Of a DNA stretch of 55,104 nucleotides, positions 37,096 through 47,475 are shown piece by piece. The translations under genes were made by a program, and so were the position numbers. Position 1 is the first letter of the stretch; each line of letters starts with the position of its first letter. The stretch spans positions 1 through 55,104 of the forward strand of contig PAPH01000011.1 of NCBI GenBank assembly GCA_002709005.1. The letters are read 5' to 3'. The notes beneath the pieces were generated by a model that saw nothing but the letters and a program-made list of their open reading frames with translations, was not told the origin of the DNA and did not search any database. The DNA is from Hyphomicrobiales bacterium (GTDB lineage: Bacteria > Pseudomonadota > Alphaproteobacteria > Rhizobiales > Rhizobiaceae).

Positions 37096-38226
37096 ATGAC
37101 CAACGTTGACACTCCGGCCGAAAACGCCGGCCACGGCTCGGAAAAGTCCGGGCTTTCACAGGACGACGGCGACAGTAGTAGCCAACCCGGGCGATCTCTG
37201 ACCGCCGGGGGCGAGCGCGCGCCCGGCTTGTGGCAACGCCTGCGGCGGTTTATCTTCCGCCCTTCCGACGGCGAGTCCCTGCGCGAAAACCTGACCGACG
37301 CCCTGCAATCGGGCGGCGACCTGCACGAGGCCTTCAGCCCCGGTGAACGGGCGATGCTCAACAACATCCTGCGCCTGCGGGAGGTTCGCATCGAGGACGT
37401 CATGGTGCCGCGCGCCGATATCGAGGCGATCGAGGATTCCACCACCATCGGCGCGATGCTGCAGTTTTTCGAGGAATCCGGCCATTCGCGCATGCCGGTC
37501 TATTCCGAAACGCTCGACGATCCCCGCGGAATGGTGCACATCCGCGACGTGCTGGCCTGGATCGCCAAGCAGTCGCGCCCGAAGCGGCGCTCCACGAAAT
37601 CCAACGGCAATGGAAACGGCGGCTCGTCGGCCCGCAAGCCGGCCTCGACCGAGACGCTGGATCTCTCCAAGGTCGACCTGTCCAAGACGCTTCAGGAAGC
37701 GGGCCTGATCCGCAAGGTTCTCTTCGTTCCGGCCTCGATGCTGGCCTCGGACCTGATGCAGCACATGCAGGCGGCCCGTATCCAGATGGCGCTGGTCATA
37801 GACGAATATGGCGGCACCGACGGTCTCGTCTCGCTCGAGGACATCGTCGAGATGGTGGTCGGCGACATCGCCGACGAGCACGACCTCGACGAGGAGACGA
37901 TGATCAAGCGCTCCGGCGACGACATCTGGCTCGCCGACGCCAAGGCCGAGCTCGACGATCTCGTCAAGGAGATCGGCAGCGACTTCGACGTTGCCGAACA
38001 GAGCGAGGACGTCGATACGCTCGGCGGGCTGATCTTCTCCGAACTCGGGCGCATTCCTGCGCGCGGAGAGGTGGTGCAGGCCGTGCCCGGCTTCGAGTTT
38101 CAGGTTCTCGATGCTGATCCCCGCCGCATCAAGCGCGTGCGGATCGTCCGCGGCCGCCCGGCCGCCCGGCGCCGGGTCACCCGGGCCGACACGCCTGCGG
38201 AGAAAGCCGCCACGAACGGCAAATGA
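37096..38226 (+). CDS. CorC/HlyC-type CBS-domain protein
   Basis: 376 residues without obvious membrane helices. The RIEDVMVPRADIEAIE segment starts a CBS pair (about 95-250), split by an inserted Lys/Asn/Gly/Ser-rich linker (about residues 155-178, including NGNGNGGSS). A C-terminal CorC_HlyC domain (about 275-365) has the TLGGLIFSELGRIPARGE motif. Proteins of this kind are linked to Mg2+/Co2+ tolerance or transport. It lies between ybeY and lnt, the usual position of ybeX/corC. Confidence 0.92.
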   Translation: MTNVDTPAENAGHGSEKSGLSQDDGDSSSQPGRSLTAGGERAPGLWQRLRRFIFRPSDGESLRENLTDALQSGGDLHEAFSPGERAMLNNILRLREVRIEDVMVPRADIEAIEDSTTIGAMLQFFEESGHSRMPVYSETLDDPRGMVHIRDVLAWIAKQSRPKRRSTKSNGNGNGGSSARKPASTETLDLSKVDLSKTLQEAGLIRKVLFVPASMLASDLMQHMQAARIQMALVIDEYGGTDGLVSLEDIVEMVVGDIADEHDLDEETMIKRSGDDIWLADAKAELDDLVKEIGSDFDVAEQSEDVDTLGGLIFSELGRIPARGEVVQAVPGFEFQVLDADPRRIKRVRIVRGRPAARRRVTRADTPAEKAATNGK

Positions 38227-38327
38227 TCCCGCCGGCCGGCTTATAGGCGACTTACAAACCGGGCGTTTTCTGAAAGACTGCAACGACTGATTCGATCCCC
38301 GCGGGGCGGCGACGGGAACAACGGCCT

Positions 38328-39917
38328 TTGGAACGTCTGGCAGAAAAGATCATGCTCACCTGGGGCTGGCGACGCATGGCGCTCGCCTTCTCGGCGGGGC
38401 TCGTCAGCGTGCTCGCCTTGCCGCCGGTCAATTTCTTCCCTGCAATGTTCGTCTCGCTGCCGGTTCTCGTCTGGCTGCTCGATGGCGCGAGCGGGTCCGC
38501 CGATGCCGGTTTTCTCGGTCGCCTGAGGCCGGCTTTCGCGACCGGCTGGTGGTTCGGCTTCGGCTATTTCGTCGGCGGTCTCTGGTGGCTCGGCGCGGCA
38601 CTTCTGGTCGAGGCGGATGTTTTCGCATGGGCCCTCCCGCTCGCCGTGCTCGGCCTGCCCGCCGTCCTGGCGCTGTTTTACGGCGTGGCGACGGCACTTG
38701 CCCGGCTTCTCTGGGGCGATGGCTTCGGCCGCATCGCGGCCCTCGCGGCGGCTTTCGGCTTGGCGGAGTTTGGACGCGAATTCCTCCTCTCGGGCTTCCC
38801 GTGGAACGCGCTCGGGATGACGGTGATGCCGGCGCCGCTGATGATGCAGCCCGCCCGCCTTGTCGGCCTCGACGGCATGACTGTTCTGGCTGTCTACATT
38901 TTTGCTTCTCCCGCTCTGATTGCAACGCGTCGGGGCGCTCTCCCGGGGCTGGGGTTGGCCGCCGCTCTTCTGGTCGCCAGCCTCGGCTACGGCTGGCAGG
39001 CGATGCGGCAGGAGATCGTTCAGGCCGACGAGGCGCCGGTGTTCCGGATCGTCCAGCCGGATATCGACCAGGCCGCCAAGTGGCAGCCCGGCGACCGGGA
39101 GGCGATCTTCGACGACTTGCTGAAGCTCACGGCCCTGCCGCCTGAATCGCCGGCCGGCCGGCCCGATTTCATTGTCTGGCCGGAGACCGCGGTGCCGTTC
39201 CTCCTGACCGACAATCCCGGCGCTCTGGCGCGGATCGCCGCGACACTCGAGCCGGGGCAGGCGCTTCTTGCCGGGGCAGTGCGTGTCGAAAACGGACAGT
39301 CCGGCACCCCCGACCGCTACTACAATTCCATCTACGTGATCAGCGATTCCGGCGAGATCATCGGCGCAGCCGATAAAGCGCATCTGGTGCCTTTCGGTGA
39401 ATATCTCCCCTTCGAAAGCCTTTTGAAGCGGTTCGGCCTGGAAACGGTGGCGCGAAGTTTCGGCGGCTTCAGCGCCGCGGAAACGCGCGATCCGCTGAAA
39501 CTTCCTGGGGAAATCAATGCAATTCCGCTCATATGTTACGAGGCGATCTTCCCCGCGCTGGCCGAGATAGGGAGAAGCCGGGATGACCTGCTGCTCAATG
39601 TGACCAATGACGGATGGTTCGGGCACACGCCGGGGCCCTATCAGCATTTCCAGCAGGCACGCATTCGCGCGGTGGAAACGGGGTTGCCGATGATACGTGC
39701 GGCAAATAGCGGCATATCGGCAGTAATTGATCCGTTTGGCCGGGCCCTGCGCATGTTTCCGCTCGGTGCGAAGGGTGTGGTCGATGCTCCCCTTCCGGCT
39801 GCCTTACCGCCCCTTAATGCCTACGAAAACCGACAGTTGGGCTTTTGGGGGTTTTTCACCATAATGGTGTTATTCGCATTAACTTCGCGCGGAAGTAAGG
39901 GTATGGGGCGCGATTGA
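38328..39917 (+). CDS. lnt: Apolipoprotein N-acyltransferase
   Basis: Adds the third acyl chain to lipoproteins in the inner membrane. 529 residues: about seven helices, then a nitrilase-like periplasmic domain with the catalytic triad E286 (VWPETAVPF), K350 (DKAHLVPFGEYLPFE) and C403 (ICYEAIFP). TTG 38328 is chosen since rhizobial Lnt proteins begin MERLA; ATG 38352 is an alternative. The Sinorhizobium orthologue actA is needed for acid tolerance and is next to the phrR regulator, as here. Confidence 0.96.
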   Translation: MERLAEKIMLTWGWRRMALAFSAGLVSVLALPPVNFFPAMFVSLPVLVWLLDGASGSADAGFLGRLRPAFATGWWFGFGYFVGGLWWLGAALLVEADVFAWALPLAVLGLPAVLALFYGVATALARLLWGDGFGRIAALAAAFGLAEFGREFLLSGFPWNALGMTVMPAPLMMQPARLVGLDGMTVLAVYIFASPALIATRRGALPGLGLAAALLVASLGYGWQAMRQEIVQADEAPVFRIVQPDIDQAAKWQPGDREAIFDDLLKLTALPPESPAGRPDFIVWPETAVPFLLTDNPGALARIAATLEPGQALLAGAVRVENGQSGTPDRYYNSIYVISDSGEIIGAADKAHLVPFGEYLPFESLLKRFGLETVARSFGGFSAAETRDPLKLPGEINAIPLICYEAIFPALAEIGRSRDDLLLNVTNDGWFGHTPGPYQHFQQARIRAVETGLPMIRAANSGISAVIDPFGRALRMFPLGAKGVVDAPLPAALPPLNAYENRQLGFWGFFTIMVLFALTSRGSKGMGRD

Positions 39918-40066
39918 CGCAAAACCCCTGAAATTGCATAGTCACGTCGTCAACCCGCGTCCCGTGCACCGATCATACAAAATCTTGGGGGTCTTCGGAC
40001 TTAGTTTGGCCGGCGTATGGGGCAATCTCAACACTGAGCCGTCAAGGCTCTTTGCAGGATACTGTA

Positions 40067-40486
40067 ATGATCGAGAACAAGAAGAAACCCAACCCGATCG
40101 ACGTTCATGTCGGAAGCCGGGTTCGGTTGAGGCGTACCATGCTTGGAATGAGCCAGGAGAAGCTTGGGGAGGCTCTCGGAATCACCTTCCAGCAGATTCA
40201 GAAATACGAAAAGGGCACCAACCGCGTCGGCGCCAGCCGGTTGCAGAACATCTCAACCATCCTCAACGTGCCGGTGTCGTTCTTTTTCGAAGATGCCCCC
40301 AGCGATGTATCCGGCGGCCAGCCTGGGATGGCCGAGGCCAGCTCCCCCAACTACGTGGTGGACTTTCTCTCGTCCTCCGAAGGGCTTCAGCTCAACCGCT
40401 CTTTCGTCAAGATCTCAGACGCCAAGGTAAGGCGGAAGATCGTCGATCTCGTCAAGGCGCTCGCCGCCGACGAGGAAGCCGACTGA
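40067..40486 (+). CDS. XRE-family regulator, PraR/PhrR-like
   Basis: 139 residues. An HTH_3 domain occupies about 9-70, with VGSRVRLRRTMLGMSQEKLG, ITFQQIQKYEKG and NRVGASRL typical of the rhizobial PraR/PhrR group. The C-terminal half contains LNRSFVKISDAKVRRKIVDLV. Relatives repress attachment and quorum-sensing genes (PraR) or respond to low pH (PhrR). Located between lnt and metK, as in rhizobia. ATG 40067; GGAT about 8 nt upstream. Confidence 0.9.
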   Translation: MIENKKKPNPIDVHVGSRVRLRRTMLGMSQEKLGEALGITFQQIQKYEKGTNRVGASRLQNISTILNVPVSFFFEDAPSDVSGGQPGMAEASSPNYVVDFLSSSEGLQLNRSFVKISDAKVRRKIVDLVKALAADEEAD

Positions 40487-40633
40487 TCCGGATCTCCCAA
40501 GGATCCCGATCCCAGCACTCAAGGCAACATGCCGCCGCCGGTGAAAAGGCCTCGAAGTCCGGACGACCGTCGATGTCCGTGCTTCAAAGCCTCTTGCCGG
40601 CCGCGGCTCGCGCCTCTGCTGCTGAAACAATCC

Positions 40634-40653
40634 ATATCAAGATATCTTTATAT
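40634..40653. promoter_or_regulatory. Palindromic operator candidate upstream of metK
   Basis: ATATCAAGATATCTTTATAT has 9 of 10 matching pairs around GATATC. It lies 74 bp upstream of the metK ATG in an otherwise GC-rich gap. It resembles sites proposed for SAH/SAM-responsive ArsR-type regulators of methionine-cycle genes in alphaproteobacteria; the protein is not identified here. Confidence 0.6.
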
Positions 40654-40727
40654 CGTTCTGACCCTTGTCAGCCTTTCCGGGTTTCTCTAAACAGGCTCGG
40701 ATCAAATCGGCAGGATGGAGCCTCGCC

Positions 40728-41981
<1,254 letters not shown>

Positions 41982-42001
41982 CCGGTGACGGTTTCGTCTC
42001 C

Positions 42002-42700
42002 ATGACCGAAGAACGCCGAAGCCGGGCGACGGAAGCCTTCTGGGGCCGCCGCCGCGGCAAATCGCTCAAGCCCGCGCAGGCGGAAGCGCTGGAAACTGTC
42101 AGCCGCTCGCGCATGCTCGACCTTTCCGAGCCCGCGCCTGCGGATCTGGCAGGTCTCTTTTCGCATGCGCCGCAGAGAATCCATCTCGAGATCGGTTTCG
42201 GCGGCGGCGAGCATCTCGCCCACCATGCCCGCTCGCGGCCGGAGACGGGCTTTATCGGCGTCGAACCCTTCGTCAACTCGATGGCCAAGCTGGCCGCCGT
42301 CATCGAGGATGAGGGCATCGAGAACATCCGGCTTTACGACGACGACGCGACGCGGCTTCTCGACTGGCTGCCGGAGGCGTCGCTCGACGGGATCGACCTG
42401 TTCTACCCGGATCCCTGGCCCAAGAAGAAGCACTGGAAGCGGCGCTTCGTTTCAGACGTCAATCTAGACCGGTTCGCGCGGGTTCTGAAGCCCGGCGCCA
42501 CTTTCCGCTTCGCCTCCGACATCGATACCTATGTCAACTGGACGCTCACCCACATCGCCCGTCACGCGGCATTTTCATGGGAGGCGGAAAAGGCCGACGA
42601 TTGGCGCAGTCCCTGGGCGGGCTGGCCCGGTACGCGCTACGAGGCCAAGGCTTTCCGCGAGGGCCGGACGCCGGCCTATCTGACCTTCCGTCGGCTGTAG
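42002..42700 (+). CDS. trmB: tRNA (guanine-N7-)-methyltransferase
   Basis: Methylates G46 in the tRNA variable loop using SAM. 232 residues. The SAM loop is [20 protein letters not shown] follows, and the family signature [16 protein letters not shown] is complete, with [10 protein letters not shown] near the end. A basic N-terminal extension of about 45 residues is typical of alphaproteobacterial TrmB. Its stop is 1 nt from that of the convergent TetR gene. Confidence 0.96.
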   Translation: MTEERRSRATEAFWGRRRGKSLKPAQAEALETVSRSRMLDLSEPAPADLAGLFSHAPQRIHLEIGFGGGEHLAHHARSRPETGFIGVEPFVNSMAKLAAVIEDEGIENIRLYDDDATRLLDWLPEASLDGIDLFYPDPWPKKKHWKRRFVSDVNLDRFARVLKPGATFRFASDIDTYVNWTLTHIARHAAFSWEAEKADDWRSPWAGWPGTRYEAKAFREGRTPAYLTFRRL

Positions 42701-42701
42701 C

Positions 42702-43337
42702 CTAAGGGCTGCTTGCCGCCTCGCGGAGATAGGCGCGGCACATCCGGATCAGCTCGGCGCGCACCGCGTCTGCCCGCGCGCCTTCCAGGTTGCGCTCAAA
42801 GGCGTTGCGGACCGTTCCGAAGACAACCGTGACAAGGGTGCGGTTGACGAGTTCGATGTTCGCAAAGCGGGCGTCAGCAGCCGTTTGCAGCATGGCCATG
42901 GTCGCATCGTCGGCGCGCCGCGCGAACTCGTCGATCAGCGCCGAATTGTCCATGCCCGCCACCGAGAGATAGAGCGCGCGGGTGACGTCCGCCCTTTCCG
43001 TCTTGGCGCGCCAGTAGGTCTCGATCAACAACCGCACCATCTCGTCCACCCGAGCGCCGTGGCAGGCGCGGCATGCGGCTTCGATCCGCTCGGCCAGCGC
43101 TTCGAGATAGCGTGCGTTGAGACCGTAGATCAGTGCCTGCTTGTGCGGAAAATACTGGTACATGGTACCCACTGAAACACCCGCGCGCTCCGCGACGCGT
43201 GTCGTCGTCAGCCGGCTGAGGCCGCCACTGAGCAAAAGCTGAATGGTTGCCTCGAAAATCGCATCGACCGTTGCCACCGCACGTGCCCGACGCGGCCTTT
43301 TCCGGGGTTGGAGGGCTGCGGGTGCCGTGGCGCTCAT
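42702..43337 (-). CDS. TetR family regulator
   Basis: 211 residues with an N-terminal TetR HTH (LTTTRVAERAGVSVGTMYQYFPHKQALIYGL). The C-terminal ligand domain is unassigned; RNAFERNLEGARADAVRAELIRM is common to many proteobacterial TetR proteins. ATG 43337, with GGAT 7 nt upstream; a TTG four codons earlier is less likely. Divergent from an SDR gene across a 72-bp gap with a dyad, so it probably represses both. Confidence 0.9.
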   Translation of the reverse strand: MSATAPAALQPRKRPRRARAVATVDAIFEATIQLLLSGGLSRLTTTRVAERAGVSVGTMYQYFPHKQALIYGLNARYLEALAERIEAACRACHGARVDEMVRLLIETYWRAKTERADVTRALYLSVAGMDNSALIDEFARRADDATMAMLQTAADARFANIELVNRTLVTVVFGTVRNAFERNLEGARADAVRAELIRMCRAYLREAASSP

Positions 43338-43353
43338 ATGCGAATCCAAAAAC

Positions 43354-43367
43354 TGAATGATCCTTCA
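43354..43367. promoter_or_regulatory. Candidate TetR operator between TetR and SDR genes
   Basis: TGAATGATCCTTCA is a 14-bp dyad with 6 of 7 pairs, centred in the 72-bp divergent gap. It is the only clear inverted repeat there. Assignment to the adjacent TetR protein is inferred. Confidence 0.45.
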
Positions 43368-43409
43368 TAAAATACGGCAGTACGCCATTAAAGGAAAGGA
43401 TCACTCTTG

Positions 43410-44129
43410 ATGGAAAGCAGACGCATCGCCCTCGTGACGGGAGGAAACAAGGGAATCGGCCTCGAGATCGTCAGGCAATTGGCGCAAGCCGGCCTCGACG
43501 TCATCCTCGGCGCCAGAAACGCCGAGCGAGCAGCCGCGGCGGTCGCCGGGCTGGCAGCAGACGGGCTGACGGTCCGGTCGGTTCTTCTCGATCTGGCCGA
43601 TCGGGACAGTATCGGCAGCGCCGTGGCCTGGATCGATCGCGAGTATGGCCGGCTCGACTGTCTGGTCAACAATGCCGGCATCTTCGATTTCGCCGACGCC
43701 ACGCCCGGCAAGGCTGCCATCGAGGCGGTAAGGCGGGTCATGGAGGTCAACTTCATCGGCACACTGGCCGTCACCCAGGCCATGCTGCCCCTGCTGCGCC
43801 GGGCTCCGGAGGCCCGTATCGTCAACCTCTCGAGTTCGCTCGGCTCGCTGACGCTGAACGGCGACCCCACCTCGCCGTTCTATGCCCAGCGGTTCATCGG
43901 CTACAACGCCTCGAAGGCGGCGCTGAACATGCTTACGGTTCAGCTCAGCGAGGAACTGAAGGATACGCGCGTCCGGATCAACTCCGTCAGTCCCGGCTTC
44001 GTCAAGACGGACCTGACAGGCTACGGCACCATGACGCCCGCTGAGGGTGCAAGGCTTCCGGTCGCTTATGCCATCGGTGGAGAGTTGTCCGGCGGATTTG
44101 TCGAGCCGGACGGATCGACCCCCTGGTAA
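43410..44129 (+). CDS. Short-chain dehydrogenase/reductase
   Basis: 239 residues, classical SDR. The nucleotide loop is VTGGNKGIGLEIV, followed by NNAG, catalytic Ser in VNLSSSLGSL and YNASKAA (Tyr-x3-Lys). Similarity to carbonyl-reductase-type SDRs (NKGIG) suggests NADPH and a xenobiotic or carbonyl substrate. ATG 43410, preceded by AAGGAAAGGA. Probably under control of the adjacent TetR. Confidence 0.92.
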   Translation: MESRRIALVTGGNKGIGLEIVRQLAQAGLDVILGARNAERAAAAVAGLAADGLTVRSVLLDLADRDSIGSAVAWIDREYGRLDCLVNNAGIFDFADATPGKAAIEAVRRVMEVNFIGTLAVTQAMLPLLRRAPEARIVNLSSSLGSLTLNGDPTSPFYAQRFIGYNASKAALNMLTVQLSEELKDTRVRINSVSPGFVKTDLTGYGTMTPAEGARLPVAYAIGGELSGGFVEPDGSTPW

Positions 44130-44153
44130 TCCGCCTCGAGCGTTCGATCCGTC

Positions 44154-44172
44154 ATCCGGCAAATCGCCGGAT
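44154..44172 (+). terminator. Hairpin after SDR gene (weak terminator)
   Basis: ATCCGGC-AAATC-GCCGGAT, a perfect 7-bp stem, 24 nt after the SDR stop. There is no T-run, so intrinsic termination is uncertain. Confidence 0.4.
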
Positions 44173-44439
44173 CTGCTCCGTCCTGCCATGGCGCCCGGCG
44201 CGACAAACCTCGCCGCCGGGTTGCAGGCTCAAATTTCCTTCATTTCTGGGCTGTGTGTTGTCTGGCGTGACAAAAACTTCCACTCGATCGTTATGTCTTT
44301 TTTAAACGACAACCACATTTCCCTGTTGAGAATCCCGGCTTAACCCTACGTTTTTTTGTTGCTTGTGCGCCGCAGCCTTTCCGATTAAGTGGCAAGCCGG
44401 TGTGGCGGCATCGTTAGCCTGGTGGAGGTTTCTCCGGAA
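44173..44439. promoter_or_regulatory. AT-richer promoter region of bphP
   Basis: The gap between the SDR gene and bphP is clearly less GC-rich around 44225-44360. It holds TCGTT-N12-AACGA (44288-44309) and runs of T. I cannot assign -35/-10 boxes with confidence. Confidence 0.35.
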
Positions 44440-47046
44440 ATGAATCACACATCGGCGCCCGGTGGCGCTGTTGACCTGAGCAATTGCGACCGCGAGCCTA
44501 TTCATCTCCTGGGACGGGTCCAAGAGTTCGGGTTTCTCGTTGCCGCGACCTCCGACTGGATGATCAGCGACATCTCCGCCAATGCGGGCGATTTCATCGA
44601 TCGGGAACCGGAAAGCCTCCTTGGCGAACACATTTCCGCCATACTTGCTTCCGAGGTCATCCATACGCTCAGGAACCGACTTCAAAACCTGCATGCGGGC
44701 ACCCTGCCGGATGTCGTGAGCGACATGCCGATCGCGGCTGGCCGAACGGGCGAGAAGTTCGATATCAGCGTCCACATCTCCGGATCGAAGATCGTCCTCG
44801 AGTTCGAGCCGCATCTGGATATCAAGGAAGCGGGTCGGACGATTGCGGAAGTGCAGCAGGCCATCCAGCGCATTTCCCGCATGGACAGTATCGAGCAGAT
44901 TCTGAAATTCGCGACGCGGTTCGTGTCGGCGCTCACCGATTTCGACCGTGTGATGGGCTATGTCTTCCGGGCCGATGGCTCGGGTGACGTGCAGGCGGAA
45001 ACCCGTTCGCCGGGTTTGGTGCCCTTCCTCGGCCTCCGTTATCCGGCGAGCGACATCCCCGTCCAGGCGCGGGCGCTTTACGTCCGTAATCCGGTTCGCT
45101 CGATCGGGAATACCTCCAGTCTCGGGGCCGACATCCTGCCGCGGCCGAACCGCCCCGAGGATTATCTGGATCTGTCGAATGCGGTGCTGCGCAGCGTCTC
45201 GCCGATCCACCTCGAATATCTCCAGAACATGGGTGTGAAGGCCTCCTTGTCGATCTCGCTGATCGTCGAGGGCAAGCTGTGGGGGCTTCTCGCCTGCCAC
45301 CACAACGAACCCAAGCACCTGCCGCAGGTCTTCCGAAATTCGCTGGTGCTGTTCGGCCAGATGCTTTCGCTGCTGATTGCCGGCAAGCTCTCGGCGGAAG
45401 ACCGGGAATACCACACCCGGGCAAACGAACTGATCAATTCCTTCTCGCGCTCCGCCGCTACCACGGGGGAAGTGGCGCAGACTTTGATCGACCGATCGGA
45501 TCTCGCCATGCGGCTGATGTCCGCCGAAGGCATGGCCGTCGCCAGCCATGGTCAACTCGCCGTCCACGGCCGCACGCCGAGCGACGAGCAGATCCATGCG
45601 ATCGTCAAGCGTCTCAATGCGCTGCCTCCCGGCGAGGTCTTTGCCACCAGCGAGCTCGCCTCGCTGTCTCCGGCCTTCTCGGAATTCGCCGACCAGGCCG
45701 CCGGCATGCTCTCAATCCCGATTTCCAAGGCTCCGCGCGATTACATCCTGTTCTTTCGCGGCGAGGTTCTCAAGAAGGTCAAATGGGCGGGCAATCCCGA
45801 AAAGCCGGCCACGCTCGGGCCCAATGGTATTCGCCTGACCCCGCGCAAGAGCTTCGAGGCCTGGCAGTCGATCGTCGAGGGCCATTCGGAAGAGTGGACC
45901 CAGGCGGAAATCGCCGCCGCCGAGCAGTTCCGTGTCACGGTGCTCGAAGTGGTTCTGCGCATGGCGGAGGAAACCGCTACGGAGCGCAGGAAGGCGTCGG
46001 AGAAGCAGGAACTTCTGATCGCCGAGCTCAACCACCGGGTCCGTAACATTCTCGGTCTGGTTCGGAGTCTGATCGCGCAGACTTCGAAAAAATCCGTGAC
46101 CGCCGCCGAATTCGCCGCCGAGCTGGAGAGCCGGGTGCAGTCACTTGCCCGGGCTCATGACCAGATCACCCGCCACAACTGGACCGCGGCCTCACTGCGC
46201 GGCCTGCTGTCTACGGAAGCGGAAGCCTATCTTCTCGACAAGGCTGACCGCATAGAGGTGAAGGGCGACGACATCTATCTCGTGCCGGCCGCCTATTCGA
46301 CCGTCGCGCTCGTGCTGCACGAAATGATGACGAATTCCGCCAAATACGGCGCCTTGTCGGATTCCAGCGGTATCGTGAACGTCGACGTCAACAGGCTCGA
46401 TGACGGTTCGGTGGATCTGTTGTGGAAAGAGCGCGGCGGGCCGCCGGTCAAGGCGCCGGAACGGCGCGGCTTCGGCTCGACGATCATCGAGCGCTCCATC
46501 CCCTTCGAACTCAACGGACGCGCCGAGGTCGATTACGAGCGCTCCGGACTGGCCGCGCGCTTCTGGCTGCCGGACGAGCATATCCGGGGCGAGGGCATGA
46601 CGGCGGAGAGCCAGCAGGCAGCTCCCGTGTCCGGAGGCGAGGCTATGAAGAGCGAGGCGGAAGAGGAGATCTTCGAGGCGGATGATTTTCCGAAGTCGAT
46701 CCTGCTTGTGGAAGACAACCTCATCATCGCCATGGATACCGAGAAGGTTCTTGTCGACCTCGGCGCGGAAACGGTCGCCACCTGCGCCCATGAGAACGAA
46801 GCCCTCGCGGAGATCGAAAGGGCGGTGCCGGACTTCGCAATCCTCGACATCAATCTTGGTTCGCACACCAGCATCAAGATCGCGCGAAAGCTGGAAACGC
46901 TCGGTGTGCCCTATGTTTTCGCATCGGGGTACGGCGATGCGAAACCGCTCGAAGGGATGCCTGAGAACGCCTATGTGCTCGCCAAACCCTATGACAAGGA
47001 CGGGCTGGAGAAGGCGGTTTACACCGCCATCGGGTCAGGCGCCTAG
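44440..47046 (+). CDS. bphP: Bacteriophytochrome: PAS-GAF-PHY, HWE histidine kinase, receiver
   Basis: 868 residues. The N-terminal PAS carries the biliverdin-attachment cysteine C16 (SNCDREPIH). The GAF domain keeps LRYPASDIPVQARALY (near 202), SPIHLEYLQNMG and LACHH chromophore contacts; PHY follows. The kinase is HWE type: His532 in AELNHRVRN, HEMMTNSAKYG and LLWKERGGPPV. A fused receiver domain has phospho-acceptor D803 (FAILDINLG). This matches Agp2-type red/far-red sensors. The usual IQPHG of the PAS is VQEFG here. ATG 44440 has GGAGG 11 nt upstream. It converges on a receiver gene (12-nt overlap); bphO lies downstream. Confidence 0.93.
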   Translation: MNHTSAPGGAVDLSNCDREPIHLLGRVQEFGFLVAATSDWMISDISANAGDFIDREPESLLGEHISAILASEVIHTLRNRLQNLHAGTLPDVVSDMPIAAGRTGEKFDISVHISGSKIVLEFEPHLDIKEAGRTIAEVQQAIQRISRMDSIEQILKFATRFVSALTDFDRVMGYVFRADGSGDVQAETRSPGLVPFLGLRYPASDIPVQARALYVRNPVRSIGNTSSLGADILPRPNRPEDYLDLSNAVLRSVSPIHLEYLQNMGVKASLSISLIVEGKLWGLLACHHNEPKHLPQVFRNSLVLFGQMLSLLIAGKLSAEDREYHTRANELINSFSRSAATTGEVAQTLIDRSDLAMRLMSAEGMAVASHGQLAVHGRTPSDEQIHAIVKRLNALPPGEVFATSELASLSPAFSEFADQAAGMLSIPISKAPRDYILFFRGEVLKKVKWAGNPEKPATLGPNGIRLTPRKSFEAWQSIVEGHSEEWTQAEIAAAEQFRVTVLEVVLRMAEETATERRKASEKQELLIAELNHRVRNILGLVRSLIAQTSKKSVTAAEFAAELESRVQSLARAHDQITRHNWTAASLRGLLSTEAEAYLLDKADRIEVKGDDIYLVPAAYSTVALVLHEMMTNSAKYGALSDSSGIVNVDVNRLDDGSVDLLWKERGGPPVKAPERRGFGSTIIERSIPFELNGRAEVDYERSGLAARFWLPDEHIRGEGMTAESQQAAPVSGGEAMKSEAEEEIFEADDFPKSILLVEDNLIIAMDTEKVLVDLGAETVATCAHENEALAEIERAVPDFAILDINLGSHTSIKIARKLETLGVPYVFASGYGDAKPLEGMPENAYVLAKPYDKDGLEKAVYTAIGSGA

Positions 47047-47385
47047 TATCTGGTGAGCGATCTCGGCGTAGTTGGCCGGTTTTGTGAAGATCGTCGGTTC
47101 CAGCCCGCTTTCCGCCCTGATCTGGTGCGGGTCGTGCCCGCTGATGAAACAGTAGGGAAGCCCCGCCGTTTCAAGGCGCTTTGCGATGGAAACACTGCTT
47201 TCCCGGCCAAGATTGAAGTCGAGAAGCGCCGCGTCGAGCGACATGCTGTCGAGATAGCGGAGGGCGGACCTGCAGTCATGCGCGATCACGCAGTCCATCC
47301 CGAGCCCTTCGATCGTGTCGGCGGCGTCGAGGGCGATGAAAGGATCGTCCTCGACGATCAGAATGGTTTTAGCTGCGTTTGTCAT
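47035..47385 (-). CDS. Stand-alone receiver-domain response regulator
   Basis: A 116-residue single REC domain (KTILIVEDDPFIALDAADTIE opening, phospho-acceptor in ALLDFNLG, Lys in IFTKPANY). There is no output domain. HWE kinases commonly signal through such single-domain regulators, so it may be a partner or phosphate sink for the convergent bphP kinase. It overlaps the bphP 3' end by 12 nt. ATG 47385; a GTG five codons upstream is possible. It and bphO diverge. Confidence 0.88.
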   Translation of the reverse strand: MTNAAKTILIVEDDPFIALDAADTIEGLGMDCVIAHDCRSALRYLDSMSLDAALLDFNLGRESSVSIAKRLETAGLPYCFISGHDPHQIRAESGLEPTIFTKPANYAEIAHQILGA

Positions 47386-47475
47386 GAAATGAGAATGCAC
47401 CGGGGGCCAAAGGGTTTCACGGCTTTATTCATTAAGTTTTTATGGTGAACAAACCGTTATTGGAGTTTTACAGGA

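Noticed and set aside
40487..40727. SAM riboswitch before metK
   Set aside because: I could not find the conserved core of SAM-I, SAM-II or SAM/SAH elements by eye; the palindrome explains regulation better. A covariance search would be needed to exclude it.
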